From Mactra quadrangularis (lineage: Eukaryota; Mollusca; Bivalvia; Venerida; Mactridae), in the NCBI GenBank assembly GCA_025267735.1, contig CM046311.1, forward strand, positions 25,585,020-25,649,019: a DNA stretch of 64,000 bases, in the 5' to 3' direction. The position numbers were made by a program, and so were the translations under genes. Numbering within the stretch: the stretch's first letter is position 1; every line of letters begins with the position of its first letter. Positions 14,001-24,787 of this stretch are shown here, in pieces. Under the pieces are notes generated by a model. It made no database searches. It had not been told where the DNA came from and saw only the letters and a program-made list of their open reading frames with translations.

Positions 14001-16350
14001 AGATTTATTTCTTTTTTTAATTTCTGAAAAATTAGGGTCAGGATTTTTGTAAAATGCAAAATATAAAAGGTCTGGCCTTATTACATAAATAAGTCAAAAG
14101 AAGAATTCAAGAAAGTCTACAGTGGCACCAAAAAAGAAAAGAAGTGTAATGGAGAATTCAGTTTAAAATGTTTTATTAAATAAGGTAGTTCTGATGGGCT
14201 ATCAATTAATTTTGGCTTTCCATTATCAAGTGTCAATATTCAATGTAAGACCCTTGTTGAGTTCTGAGATACTGATGTTAAGATTAAATAAAATAAAAAA
14301 AATTTCTGGACTGAACTTTTGTTCCATTTTAAAAGAGAGACATGAGCTTTTAAGGTGTTCACTAATATAAACACTAACTCAAGTTTAGCTAACACATGAA
14401 ATTTTACAAACATGTAAAGTCCGACAAAATTAACCTGATCTTTATGCAAGAATATTTTAACTCTGTAATTACAGTCTATTTTTGTCTTCGTTTGTAAATC
14501 GCGCTTTATCGGAAGCTTTTAGCAAAATGTATGTTCTGAAATCTGAACAATTAACGTTGTTTTCAGAAGAAGAAATACTTTGAAATTGTGCCACAATTTT
14601 GGGAACTTACGTTTTTTCCCTAAAACTAATGTATTCAAAATTAAAAGTAAAATAACATACCACTTTTACAAAATTGATTTATACATGTAGTCATAAAGGT
14701 TATTATAAACACATGTATAACCGTAAACACACATACAGAAACTCACGATTTAAAGCAAGTAAAGTGTGTTATTATTATAATTAGGTAGTTCAAGCTCAGG
14801 TTAATTTTGTCGCACTATAACAACTATTTAGAAGTTAAGACATTAAAAAGAAACAGAATATGCAATATTAGTAAAGAAAGATTACATATGGACAGCTAAT
14901 TGGTTTGGTCTTCAATTAACTACAATCTTAAAATGCTTATAAATATGATACATACCGTGTGCAAATCACGACGAAATACTATCAATGTCATAAACACAAC
15001 AATAAGACCAATGGGTGCAAGACTGGACCATGCTAAAACATAACCAATAAAATCACCTGAAAAAATATAAAGTACACTTTAACATATATATAAATATATC
15101 AATTTAATTGATAATACCTCAAATAAATATATAAATGCAAATTGGAGTAAATTTTATTAATAAATGAATCAAATCCAAAAAAAAACCCAACTAACTACAG
15201 TTTACACTGTAGTCCTAAATATAAGACCCTACGTATGTTTTTTATCATTTGGACATTTCTCTGTTACGTAGGGTCTTAACGGGTTGCTTCAAAAACGCAT
15301 AGCAAAATTTTAGTGTACAGACATTGATTCAGGTCTGAACGTTCTACTCGTTTTAATTCGAAAAATTTGCAATAAAACGACACACCAGTAGAAAGATAAA
15401 CGAAAAATACACATGATAAAAGTGAAATTATTTCAAATTCTAACCTTATACAGTCAAATAATCCATTTAAAGTCCTTAATTGACGAGTACTTCCAGTTTG
15501 TCACAATAACCATGCAATAATAGCCAAAGCAATCCGAATTCAAATTGGGTCACGCGATTTGTAAGAATTGATTTTGAACGAATTTATAAGGTATGCTATT
15601 GAAGGCAAGAACGACAACTCTGGAAAAAAATTTCGTTTAACCGAAGCGACACTATATTTACCGTCAAGAATTCAGTTCAAAATGGCGGCGAACGGCGACA
15701 ACCCTGGATAGCAGTAAAAGTAATTAGTGTTTCTGTAAGCGAAAAACCTGATTATTATCTTTTGATTTATGGAAAGAATAAAAATAAACTTTTATCTATC
15801 GTTTGGTGCTAATTTGACCCACATTCATTTACTTTTTGAAAAAAATATTTTGCTATGCGTTTTTGAAGCAATCCGTTAAGACCATACATAACAGAAAAAC
15901 GTCCGTATGATAAAATAGTTATGTAGGGTCTTATATTTAGGACTATTTACACTGGTCTCAAAATTGCATGTCTTTCAAATGGGCTGAGCCATTAGTTATC
16001 TTATAGAGCAGCAGAAAGTTAATGACTCAAATACCATGACATAACTAATCAACATTCGTTATCATTATGTACAGAGGCTTGTGTCTTATTTGACGCGAAC
16101 CATTATTCAATTTTGTTAGTGACGCGTCAGCAGCGAGTACGACGTTTCTTAGGTACGAATCAATCACCACCTTGATGCAGCACATACTAGTCAACATTTT
16201 ATAAATTCAAAAGGCAATGATCAATTAAAACAATACAATTTATGTATAACCTTTTGTATATTGCACATTCGTTAGAGAGATTGACGTGTATTTGGTGGCT
16301 GGGCAAAATTGTCCACTTTCGTCCGAAGACTTCCCCAAATTGTCCGCCAT
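8028..16350 (-). CDS. DOLPP1: dolichyldiphosphatase 1 (DOLPP1), 8 coding exons
   Basis: Dolichyldiphosphatase is an ER multi-pass enzyme that removes a phosphate from dolichyl pyrophosphate so that dolichyl phosphate returns to the N-glycosylation cycle. CDS exons (minus strand): 16350-16251, 15056-14956, 13646-13562, 13044-12948, 10598-10506, 9659-9531, 9129-9040, 8067-8028. All have GT-AG borders and compatible phases, summing to 735 nt, or 244 residues (human protein about 238). The PAP2 phosphatase motifs are all present: K85-x6-R92-P93, P107-S-S-H110 with catalytic-type His, and S158-R159-x5-H165. The block G34-D-F-I-G-Y to H66-T67 aligns with the first membrane segment of the family, and the C-terminus ends RNRQRK-like as in vertebrates. 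The start is the Kozak-like AACATGGCG at 16350. Introns are full of transposable elements. The protein call is very strong; UTR extents are unknown. Confidence 0.96.
8164..8383. mobile_element. MITE with ATACCCCCGC ends, in DOLPP1 intron 7
   Basis: The 220-bp segment begins ATACCCCCGC and ends with its reverse complement GCGGGGGTAT. It is G/C-marked only at the ends and encodes nothing. No clear target-site duplication is visible. Confidence 0.65.
9040..9129 (-). CDS. DOLPP1: DOLPP1 exon 7
   Basis: Acceptor TTTTTTTCAG/C, donor TCTAG/GTATG. Encodes [20 protein letters not shown] and EYTSTRSES, matching the family block [20 protein letters not shown]. Confidence 0.96.
9531..9659 (-). CDS. DOLPP1: DOLPP1 exon 6 (SRVYxxxH motif)
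   Basis: Acceptor ATTTTTAG/A, donor GCTAG/GTAAG. Encodes [20 protein letters not shown] and [11 protein letters not shown]165 is the motif-3 nucleophile. The usual PAP2 Asp three residues on is Gln here, as in vertebrate DOLPP1. Confidence 0.96.
   Translation of the reverse strand, partial: SIFRLSYYWSSILGWFNWYNSWLCMVCCCTNSFNSIFPICSC
9990..10180 (+). mobile_element. tRNA-derived SINE, second family, in DOLPP1 intron 5
   Basis: A B-box-like GGTCACAAGTTCGAACCCC is followed by a conserved-looking body (CACTCCACCTAGGTGTAAAT, ACCTGTCAAGGTGG). The body differs from the SINE at 77-386, so it is a separate family. Confidence 0.6.
10506..10598 (-). CDS. DOLPP1: DOLPP1 exon 5
   Basis: Acceptor TATTTCAG/A, donor AGCAG/GTAAA. 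Encodes [15 protein letters not shown] and the hydrophobic stretch ending VAYSR (residues 128-159). Confidence 0.95.
10788..12634. mobile_element. non-autonomous hAT-type element, 1847 bp, in DOLPP1 intron 4
   Basis: Ends are TAGGGGTGACTATTGCGG and CCTATTGTTACACCCCTA, inverted repeats of the hAT style. Flanks are TTCCATGC (10780-10787) and TTACATGC (12635-12642), an 8-bp target-site duplication with one mismatch. Subterminal regions carry repeated CTATCGCGATAG-like palindromes. The interior shares blocks with the element at 23162-24787 (for example the GTGGGTTGCGAAAATAnATGACA block). No transposase frame is seen. Confidence 0.88.
12713..12780 (+). mobile_element. SINE head fragment
   Basis: GCCCTGCTAGCTCAGTGGGT resembles a tRNA 5' half with an intact A box. 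The B-box region is eroded and no tRNA fold can be completed, so this is a SINE remnant rather than a tRNA gene. Confidence 0.55.
12948..13044 (-). CDS. DOLPP1: DOLPP1 exon 4 (PSSHS motif)
   Basis: Acceptor CTTCAG/AT, donor ATCAG/GTAAG. Encodes [20 protein letters not shown] and the next membrane segment. H110 is the motif-2 histidine of the PAP2 fold. Confidence 0.96.
13145..13280 (+). mobile_element. SINE fragment (same family as 77-386)
   Basis: Contains TAGGTTTGATTTATGGGCAG (degraded B box) followed by the family body words GGTCATGAAATATT and GCCAATTTCTCCTT. Confidence 0.6.
13562..13646 (-). CDS. DOLPP1: DOLPP1 exon 3
   Basis: Acceptor CTATTTCAG/ATC, donor CAGAG/GTAATT. Encodes [15 protein letters not shown] and the first phosphatase motif [10 protein letters not shown] (residues 68-96). 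Confidence 0.95.
13718..14080. mobile_element. MITE in DOLPP1 intron 2
   Basis: Inverted ends are TAGGCCACACTTTTTATATT and AATATAAAAGGTCTGGCCTTA, about 25 bp and imperfect. The interior is A/T-rich and non-coding. Confidence 0.6.
14956..15056 (-). CDS. DOLPP1: DOLPP1 exon 2
   Basis: The acceptor is TTTTTTTCAG-like and the donor CACACG/GTATG. Encodes [20 protein letters not shown] and the following hydrophobic segment up to FRRDLHT (residues 34-67), the first membrane span. Confidence 0.95.
15210..15945. mobile_element. Mutator-like foldback element, 736 bp, in DOLPP1 intron 1
   Basis: Terminal inverted repeats of about 100 bp (15210-15308 and 15846-15945) start TAGTCCTAAATATAAGACCC at both ends. 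A perfect 9-bp target-site duplication, TTTACACTG, lies at 15201-15209 and 15946-15954. Nine-base duplications with long inverted repeats are typical of Mutator-like elements. Inside the left arm a second inverted pair (TAAGACCCTACGTA with TACGTAGGGTCTTA) forms a nested hairpin. No transposase frame is present. Confidence 0.9.
16251..16350 (-). CDS. DOLPP1: DOLPP1 exon 1 (start codon)
   Basis: Encodes residues 1-33 plus one base, beginning MADNLGKSS and ending [10 protein letters not shown] across the junction, equivalent to the conserved LTHVEYPAG of the vertebrate enzyme. The donor is AAAG/GTTATA, weak after the GT but the only one that joins in frame to exon 2. A longer open frame with an upstream ATG overlaps here in another frame and is not the gene. 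Confidence 0.9.
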
Positions 16351-16593
16351 GTTGGAAATTAGGGGCACGGTTAAAGACTATGAGGAATGGCAATACATCG
16401 TTGTCGTCACACAATTCTAAGAATTTTAGCATATTAACCGACAATAAATTTATTGAACTCTCTAAGTTGAATAATGAAAATACTTTAAGAAGAACATAGA
16501 CGGATAGCTACGGGGCGGGAAATGAACAAGCAGATTGGGGGTCCAGGGGGCTGCGGTCCCAAAAGCTCATTTCTAAGGAATTCAGGCACATTT

Positions 16594-16625
16594 AAGATAC
16601 AAGATACAAGATACAAATATTTATT
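16594..16625. repeat. short AGATACA repeat next to TATTTATTTCAAG
   Basis: Three tandem AAGATAC words are followed by AAATATTTATTTCAAG. Read on the minus strand this resembles the 3' end of a LINE (AATAAATATTTGTA plus a short tandem tail), but no coding remnant is attached. Confidence 0.4.
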
Positions 16626-17333
16626 TCAAGTCGGTGCATATTATAACAATGTAACATTAGCTATGTATAGCTATTTACCGACAGAAACATGTAACAAAGT
16701 TTAGCAAACAAATTAAAGACATAAAAATAATGAACATAGAAAAGCATATATGCACAAAGCATACATATATAAAGCACAAAAGCACGCATGCATAAAATTA
16801 CAAGCACACTACAAGCATATTTTAAGGTAACGTACTATAAATAGGTTTTACTTAAAATCTCATGGATTATCACAGATAATTACAGAATAAAAAGTTCTAA
16901 AAAGTCACAAACAACAGCTAATGGATTCTACATGCGATGATTTGATGTCTGGTATAAGCATAATTGATGAGTTAAAATACTTCATTTAAAATATAAGAGA
17001 TATACATATAGAATAACATAAAACAGAGCTTACAAACAATAAAGTGAACAAGTGAAACATATGAAGCAAGCTGTCAACTCATCTAAGACAGATACAATTT
17101 ATAAGAGCAAGCAAGCTTCTTATAAAAACATTACATTTAAACATAAGCTTGAACCAACTAGCCTGAAGCACAAGCAGAACAAAGAATCTAAACCATCTTT
17201 TCCCCGGGTATGCAATAACACGTCTAGATACATCATATAATTTTCTTACTGCCGTTGGATCATGTTTAAATCTTACAAATAGTTGAAAGGAAGTGTCCCT
17301 GAATTATTGTACGTTTTGTCATTGTAACAAACT

Positions 17334-17414
17334 CATTCTCGTTCCCAGAGCCTAGCAAGATTCTCGATCTAACTAGTATCGAGAATCTTACTATAGGCTC
17401 TGGGAACGAGAATG
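17334..17414. mobile_element. palindromic foldback element, copy 1
   Basis: Arms of 35 and 37 bp (starting CATTCTCGTTCCCAGAGCCT) flank a 9-base loop CTAACTAGT. They pair almost perfectly, apart from a 2-base bulge. Related copies are at 45970-46048 (same loop, eroded arms) and 62812-62873. Confidence 0.85.
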
Positions 17415-18587
17415 AAACAAACTGTACGCATACCAGAATTTGTGATTGGATTTCACATAATGTATACACGTCTCCGGCATTCGTGTTGAATTAATTATCA
17501 CTTTTTTCTGTTAATACAACATTGTCAGGTTTGTAAACCGATTTATCATATCAAGAAATGCGTAACTTTTGTGGATGAGACGCGCATTACATAAAGTCTG
17601 TCAACCGAACGTCTATTTAACCCATAATTTGCTGAGTCTAGTAGGATTCTCAAGCTGAAATAAGATACAAAAATAAATAATTTCATTCGCTTTATGGTGT
17701 TCTTGAGATTGACATTTTTTCTGGACCATTGTGTGAAAATCTACCTACATAGATTGTCATTCAATGACAAATTCCGGTATGCATATACCGTTTGTTCCAT
17801 TCCCTGTGAAACTGCTTTTTAATTTGGATTTGTTTAAACATCACTGTAAAAGATTGAGAGCTAATTATAATTTACCTGATTCATCTTTATGAAACGGACA
17901 GACGTTTGATTGAGATCACGATATGTCTTGGTACGAAAATGACGAGCACCCGGAATAAAGACGAGCGCGCCGTCTGTTTAATGCTCAGCGTGTTTTTTCA
18001 AGAAAATGGAAAATATGTCAATTAAAGACTTATAGGTGGCGACAAATGTGGCGTCATTTGCAAAATTGAGCATGCACAATTGTATTCATATGAACCTGTT
18101 CGGTAATAGATCATGTGCTGTCAGATGATAGGTTCGTATATGTTTGACATTTCAGTTAAATTACAATTACAATGTAAGCTTGAGAGTCGAGACATTTAAT
18201 TGTGACGGTACTGACAACATGAAACAATTTAATACAAGTTTGTGAATTAGAAACATGAATATTCATACAGCTGGAAGAATATAATTTACTGATTATGACT
18301 TTCAAAACTTTTTCAAAACTAATTTTCCGTTACGTTCTCCTTATGTTAACTAGTATTTTATTATAGGTATAAATTATACCTTTGCACTGTCAGACCTGTT
18401 TAATAGTTCTGTAGTGCCCAAGACAATACAATTCTGAGCGTGCCCAGACAGGGGAGGTAATACTGTGTATCCTTATGGCTTATCTCATTTAAAGTTACTT
18501 CCCTTGATTTCATACTTTGTCCGAAATTTTACATAATTCGTCAGCGTTTTAAACCAGATCGTCTTCAGCTGATTGCTGGCTTTCATT

Positions 18588-18656
18588 ATGGCAAGTACTC
18601 AAGCGAAACGTAAACCGGGAATAAAACCAAAAAACAGAAATGTAAACAGGAGACAG
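18588..18656 (+). CDS. candidate first coding exon of an unrecognised gene
   Basis: ATG with context CATTATGGC opens 23 codons (start MASTQAKRKPGIKPKNRN), strongly basic, and ends exactly at a good donor, AGACAG/GTGAGA, in phase 0. It lies 2.2 kb from the DOLPP1 start on the opposite strand, so the two may be divergently transcribed. I cannot identify the next exon or the family. A protein with a basic N-terminus whose remaining exons lie far downstream is plausible. It could also be a chance open frame. Confidence 0.4.
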
Positions 18657-19232
18657 GTGAGAATGGTTTTGCTTTGTAATTAAATACAATTTTTGTTTGT
18701 CGTGTATTGGAAGTTGTACAATATCAGTGTGGAAGTAAACTTTATTAAGTTTAGGATAAAAGAGGAATCATACAAAACATGAGACATTCTTTATGAAAGA
18801 TCACAAAGGATTGACCCAGTAAGTTTTTGTATCATTAATTGACGTGTGTAACGTTTTGATAAGAGAATTGTAGGCCTATACAGGTGAATTGGCACGTAAA
18901 TTTCATGGTTTCTGAACAATTGTATTTTAGCTGTTAACTTCAGCACAAGAATTCGTGTCTCTAGTAAGGGATCGTTAAATGCACAGATTTGTAAAAGTTT
19001 TTTTAACTGTATTTATAATTGACAATTCTCATAATTTAAATTTCCGCTCAAATTTTGTATGAGACAATGTCAGTTTCATTTTCCAGTAAGTTTGTCCTTT
19101 CATTGAGCTCTATAAAGGTGAGAAAATAGTACAAATCAATCTCTCTACAGTACCCTAGAATTGGAACACTTTAATAAATGTTAATTTGTTATAATAATAA
19201 AATATTGAATTGTATTTTCAATAGTGCTAAAT
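18657..19232. other. gene-free stretch
   Basis: Nothing recognisable was found. If the 18588 exon is real, this is the start of its first intron. Confidence 0.5.
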
Positions 19233-19380
19233 AAATTGGGACACTAAAAACCGTACACCCTGACTGGGAGTGGAACTTGGTTCTCCTGGATGGTAGGCGA
19301 GACACTCAACCACGCCGCTAAAGGGTTAACCCAACAGAAAAACTGTTGGAAGTGACTATATAGTCACCTACGATCACCAC
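19233..19380 (-). mobile_element. tRNA-derived SINE, third family, copy 1
   Basis: Read on the minus strand, a tRNA-like A-box region (TTTAGCGGCGTGGTTGAGTG) and an eroded B box (AAGTTCCACTCCCAGT) are preceded by a conserved stretch ending ATAGTCACTTCCAACAG. A second copy in the same orientation lies at 19478-19625. Confidence 0.65.
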
Positions 19381-19477
19381 ACTCTTTTCCTCTTTACTTT
19401 CCAGAGAGCTGGCCTGGCTCTCAGTAAACAAACCGTCCATGCGGAGGCCTTGCAAACACTTCTGACACCATTAAAGT

Positions 19478-19625
19478 AAATTGGGAGAATAAAAAATGTA
19501 TGCCCTTACTGGGAATCGAACTTGGTTCTCCCAGGTGGTAGGCGGGACACTTAACGGCGTCACTAAATGTTTAACCCAACAGCAAGACTGTTGGAAGTGA
19601 CTATATATTCACCTACGATCACCAC
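19478..19625 (-). mobile_element. tRNA-derived SINE, third family, copy 2
   Basis: Matches 19233-19380 over its whole length. Its B box, AAGTTCGATTCCCAGTAAGG on the minus strand, is the better preserved of the two. The ~100-bp spacer is not part of the shared unit. Confidence 0.65.
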
Positions 19626-21518
19626 AGTACTTTAATGCCAATTTTAGGGATGGAGAAAAATCCTTTAGTTATGACTGTAATAATTTCTAAAGATTAACCA
19701 GAACACATGTTTAGACATTTTCAACAGTTAATTATCTTATTTAGATCTTTCTATTATGACTTTAACAATACTTCAAACATTGTAGACATGTTAATTGTTT
19801 TCACGGTAGAATGCACTCATTTAAGTTAGACATTCCATTGGTACCACACCCCTTTGTTTGACTCTGTGGTTGTTCTTCTTGGGTAAACTTGTTATTTGAC
19901 TATCCTTTTTTACTTTTTTACTTTTACTAAAGTCTTCAAGTAAAATGAAATAACTTCTCTTTCGTTTTTTTTTAAGAGGTGATACGGGAGGGTAATATTT
20001 AAACTATGAACTTTAATTCCATTTTATTTTTTTTATTTTTTTTTCTAAACACTTTGAACACAATGTCTCAATGTCAAATTTAACATTTTGTTCTTAATGA
20101 CTCTGACAAATATGTCACTTGTATGATAATTGACCTAAGTGTCTATAAAACATCCATTGGTCAATTTTGAGGGGGTGTATATAATACCAATAGATCTAAT
20201 ATGTAGTGAAATAATAATAAACATTACTGACATAGAACTAAATTACATATTATATTTTTTTATATTCAAATTTCATTCTTTTACATGTATGTTGGTCAAT
20301 GTACAAAATTCACATGGCAATGTATATGGCTGATATATGACAATACCTGTAAGCCATAGACCTAATATAGTGACACCTCATTACAATATATGATTATTTT
20401 CTAGAATCTGTAGTTACCATCACAACTTTATTATTCTATCTCCATAGTAACAAAATATTCATTTTTATTGTTCACAAGTTATTTCCATACTGTGAATAAA
20501 GTGACCTTATAGTGACCTTTAGTACTACACAACTATACATTCAGGTTTAAATAAGAAAATACTTTAATACTATTTAAACAGTTTTTGTGATTTATTTCTT
20601 TAAATGTATTCATAGCATACATTGTAGAAATAGATATTGGGATTTCAGTGTTTGGTTATAGGCTCCTCAAAAATATTGAAGGATCAATTAGCATAGTTTT
20701 CCCTGTGTATCATGCAACTTTAAAGTGTGCAGCTTCTTAGCAGCTGAAGTATCTAAATTGTGTTATATTTAATGCATTTAGAAGATAAGGGTTAATTTGA
20801 TGGGTAGTTAGTTTGAAATCATGAGGTTTATTTTAAAGAAGTTCCATTGTAATAGAAACATACTGAATACATGTGTATATATTTAGCTATAGCTGGCAAG
20901 TATTCCTAAGTACAATTAAAATTAAAACTAGTTAGAGTATTTTTAGAAGACACTTTAAGTAAGCAAAAGTACAAGTCAATTATACAATAGACAATGATTT
21001 TGTCTTTGGATTATGTAACAATAAAAGTAAGTGATCTCAAACCAATTCTCCATCACTAGTCACAGTCAGCTACTAGCATATAGAGATTTTATTGAAGGGG
21101 GCTTATTGTTGAAATTTTGCTGGCGGTATATTGTATAGATGTTTACATTGCTCATTGTTACAGACTGTTGTATTGTTGACTATTATATGAGAGGGTATTA
21201 TGTAACTGTCTGATTATTATAATAGTCTATAGAAATAGTGCTGTAATCTTTTATGTTGATTATATAATTGTCTATCTATGAGATAAGTCTGTTGATTGAT
21301 TATCTATTGTAATTTAATAAAGAGTATCTTCATTGAAGGTAGAAAGAGTCCAATTATATATGTTCATATTTGGTTTATTTATCAGTACACTGTAGGAAGT
21401 ATTTTAAGTTTAGAAGTTGAATTATTTCAGCTTTGTCTGGAGGTAAAGAAAACAATGATTTCCTCAGTCTGTCATGTTTTGTGTAACAATTGTTTTGTCA
21501 AAGAAAAACAGTGATTTG
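19626..21518. other. gene-free AT-rich stretch
   Basis: Poly-T runs and A/T-rich sequence with no supported exon. Short open frames at 20139-20333 and 21296-21514 have low-complexity composition and no splice context. Confidence 0.5.
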
Positions 21519-21610
21519 CAGGGGCAGATTCAGGATTTTTTTCAAGGGGGTCCGAACTTTTTCTAGAGGGGGTCCAAACTTTCGAACCACAACAACATAC
21601 ACATTTTGCA
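21519..21610. mobile_element. possible DNA-transposon end fragment
   Basis: CAGGGGCAGATTCAGGATTT followed by repeated GGGGGTCC words resembles a common TIR style. No matching opposite end was found, so this is only a fragment. Confidence 0.35.
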
Positions 21611-21879
21611 GAATAATGCAACATATTAATAATAATCAAAGCGCCAATAGTGCTGTCTGGACATGGATTTAACAGGGCAATATTTGGTGGTGCCATTAGA
21701 AAGAGGACTTGCCGGATCTAAAATTCACAAACAAACTGTATAACGAAGAATCATGACGCTGATACGCCCGAAAAAAAAATGCGAATCAATCGATCATGAT
21801 TTACTACACCACAGGTATATGGTCTAGTTTTAGCACATCGGGTATCCAGCTGAATGTATGAAAAGGACAGAAACGGGTC

Positions 21880-22290
21880 ATCATCATCATCATCATCAGG
21901 TTTATTTTAAACAGGCCGTTGATTATTCCTTGGTAAGGGTGAGGCCTGTGTGTCTGGTCTTGAACGAAGTCTTCCTCTCCATTGTTGGCGATCTTCAGGG
22001 CTGATTCCATCCATTTTCAGCTCAAGCCGGTCACGCTTAACCAGGTCTTCCCAGGTTAGCTTTGGTCTGCCTTGGCCTCGATGTGTAGTGACGTTCAAAT
22101 TTCTGACTAGGGAGATCCAGCTTGTGCTACGTTCTACGTGGCCAAACCATCTCAGTCTGTTTGTTCGGAGAACGTCAGCAATATCTCTGATTTTAAGCTG
22201 AGACAGGAGATCCTCCAAAGGGACATCATCCTCTGGTTTGACACAGCAGGTCCATCTTATCATGGCTCGGTCAGAGGTTACATAACTTGT
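21880..22290 (-). pseudogene. 5'-truncated LINE retrotransposon tail (end of ORF2)
   Basis: On the minus strand an open frame from about 22287 to 21907 reads SDRAMIRWTC, then LRTNRLRWFGHVER, then GRPKLTWEDLVKRD and a W-R-G-R end. This is the conserved region C-terminal to the reverse transcriptase domain of many non-LTR elements. It stops at 21907 and is followed by a (TGA/ATG)n tail at 21881-21899, a 3' end type seen in RTE-like LINEs. The RT and endonuclease domains are missing, so this is a dead insertion. Confidence 0.85.
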
Positions 22291-22885
22291 AATCTATATT
22301 TTAGCAGATGAATGGCGATTCTTAATCAAAAATGTTAAAACGGAATTAACAATCATATTTTCATATATTGTGTGCTCAATTTACATGGGTATTCTTCAAA
22401 AGTGGTAACAAAGTATGAAGTACATAAATTTAACTGTATAAAATTATGTATCTTGTAAAACTAAGTTGTTTTTTGACTAAGTCAGCAATGTGTCTACATG
22501 TTAAAGCATATAAAGCTACCCAGATACATCTTAGATTTAAACCTGTCTGTTAGACTACCAAACCTTCAGAATCAACCAATCTTGGTAAACTGGAATTGAC
22601 AACTTATGCTACCATTTTCTGAAGAGCTGTATTGCTTGTTTTTTTGCATTGTATCAGTTTTAATGTTATTTTAAACAAGTATAAAATTGTATACAAGTTG
22701 TAAGAGAGACACAATAGTGTAATTGTTATAACACTATGATCATGTGACATGATGTATTACCTTGTTAGATTGATCTAACATTTGTCTATGTAGTCTTATT
22801 TTGTTTATACTCTATGTTTCTATGTTGTCTTGTAATTTATGTTAAATTATATGAAATATATGTTGTTTTTGTAGAGAGCATCTTT
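22291..22885. other. gene-free stretch
   Basis: AT-rich with no supported feature. Confidence 0.5.
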
Positions 22886-23040
22886 AAAACCCCCTTGTTT
22901 GCTCAGTCAGTAACTCATCTAATAATGAATCCAGCTAGGGGTTTGATTTCTGGATAGGGTGAAAGTACCTTTGTTTGGCCAATTCTTACTTATCTATCCC
23001 TGAACCAATATGAGAATATGACCACTGGCTGCAGCAATAT
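22886..23040 (+). mobile_element. SINE 5' part (same family as 77-386)
   Basis: A-box-like TTTGCTCAGTCAGTAACTC and B-box-like GGGGTTTGATTTCTGGATAG are at the expected spacing, followed by the family body word GGCCAATTCTTACTTAT. Confidence 0.65.
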
Positions 23041-23161
23041 GACTGAATATAGTTGAAATACAGTGTTAAGCTTAATACTTAATATTACGTTTTTAACATT
23101 GTGAATGTTATATTTTACCATTACTTGTGACATTTTAATGTTATCACAACTACCCATCTTG

Positions 23162-24787
23162 TAGAGGTGAAACGATTAATCGCGGTTCACAAAGAATCGC
23201 GATTTTTTACGCTCGATTCGGTTCGGTTTGATTCGATTCAGAAGAGGCAGTTTCGATTCGATTCTTTTTTTAAATACTGTCTTTTTCAGTAGTTTTGTGA
23301 GTTGAATGAAACGCCCCTTTTCGGTTAAAATAAGCTTTTTTATAGTAAACTAAAATAGTGTACCCTTATTGACCGACGATTGTTAATCCAGATAAGAGTT
23401 GTAAAAAGTGAGACTGCCCGCTGCAATCATACATGTTAATTACGCGTACATGTCAATTAGACCTTATTGTTGGTCACACGCTGGGAGATTAACTCGCTGA
23501 CAGAAAAACCGATAATGGAGTCGTCGAATTAGTTAACACGCTTGATATCATTCATATATACCTAAGACTGGTACCTACAGAGAATATAGTGATAAAGGGG
23601 CCACCAAGATATAACCAGTTGATTTAGTTTTACAGGATCGGCAATATTGGGGGATTTTTCTTAAGGAAAACAAATTAAACTTTTCACATCGTCGTTTCCT
23701 GAAGCATCATTTGTTAAATCAAGATGAAAACATTGAATTCAATAAGTTTTTTAATCACAAAAGATGTTTCAAATGAAATTGCTATCTATCGTGGGTCGCG
23801 AAAATAAATGACATAACGCCGAAATGGTTGAAGCGATTTCGTTCCCTATGATACAAAATTTAATCAAGCATGATAAAGTAATTTAGAGATAAACTGTAAA
23901 CTTAATTGTTTGTTTTGACGTTATCTACGTTTATTTTCGAGAAAATCCTCTTTGTTTTTCTTAACTATTAAAATCGGGCAAAACGTGGTTGGTTAGATTT
24001 TATTTACTATAAATTGGAAATGAATTCTATGAAATGTCCAAAGAAAATTGTATATTTTCGCTAATACGTTCATTTAAGCCCAAAAATAATTTTATTTTGA
24101 AATAAACATTAGTGTAAGAAAGTTATAAATATAGATATCGAGTTGATAAAAATTAATTTAACATTTATGATGTGATGAGAATCATTTTAAATCATGCCAG
24201 AGCCAAAAGAAAATATTTTGAAACAAACTAATTTAAGCTGGTCATAGTGATCTACATTTGCTGAATGCTTGCAATTTTTTATTGTCTAAGCGTAATCTTA
24301 ACTAGTCATTAATTATGGCATTGATGCACTGATGAATAATTTTATTTTGATAATGACTTGAGTCATATACTGTTTGTACGTACATGTAGGTAAGGAGAAA
24401 TAAACAATTTGTCCATGGGCATTACTTTTCATTAAAAAGTTGGAAATAATACGATTTGTCATTTACATATGCTAAAATGCAGTAAAATATTTTTAACTAT
24501 TCAAGCTCTAATACCTGTAAAATGGGTATTATTAAAGAATTAGAATTAGAATTTTTCGTCTTCCGGGAGGGAGATCCCTCAGATAAAAATGCACTGTTCT
24601 TAAATATATATATATTTATGTTCTATTGTATTTGGGTTGTATTTCATTTTTAATTCTTTTTATAATTTATTTTTTGTTATGTCCTATTTAATTCCAGTAG
24701 AAAATCGAATTGAATCGAAAAATTGAATCGTTTGATGAAAAATCGAAATCGAATCGAATCGAAAATTTTTGAATCGTTTCACCTCTA
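23162..24787. mobile_element. non-autonomous hAT-type element, 1626 bp, intact ends
   Basis: Starts TAGAGGTGAAACGATTAATC and ends GAATCGTTTCACCTCTA, with a perfect 8-bp target-site duplication CCATCTTG at 23154-23161 and 24788-24795. GATTCGATTC words are clustered at both subterminal ends, as expected for transposase-binding repeats. The interior shares several blocks with the element at 10788-12634. No open transposase frame is found. Confidence 0.93.

Noticed and set aside
16199..16444. 81-codon minus-strand open frame over DOLPP1 exon 1
   Set aside because: Different reading frame from the conserved DOLPP1 peptide; it is a shadow.
17876..17900. Donor-like GATGAATCAG/GTAAATT on the minus strand as the end of DOLPP1 exon 1
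   Set aside because: It joins in phase with exon 2, but the upstream frame hits TGA without an ATG and its peptide does not match the family. The exon at 16251-16350 has a Kozak ATG and the conserved LTNVQYTKG block.
21950..22201. Plus-strand open frame opposite the LINE tail
   Set aside because: Antisense shadow of the LINE ORF2 remnant.
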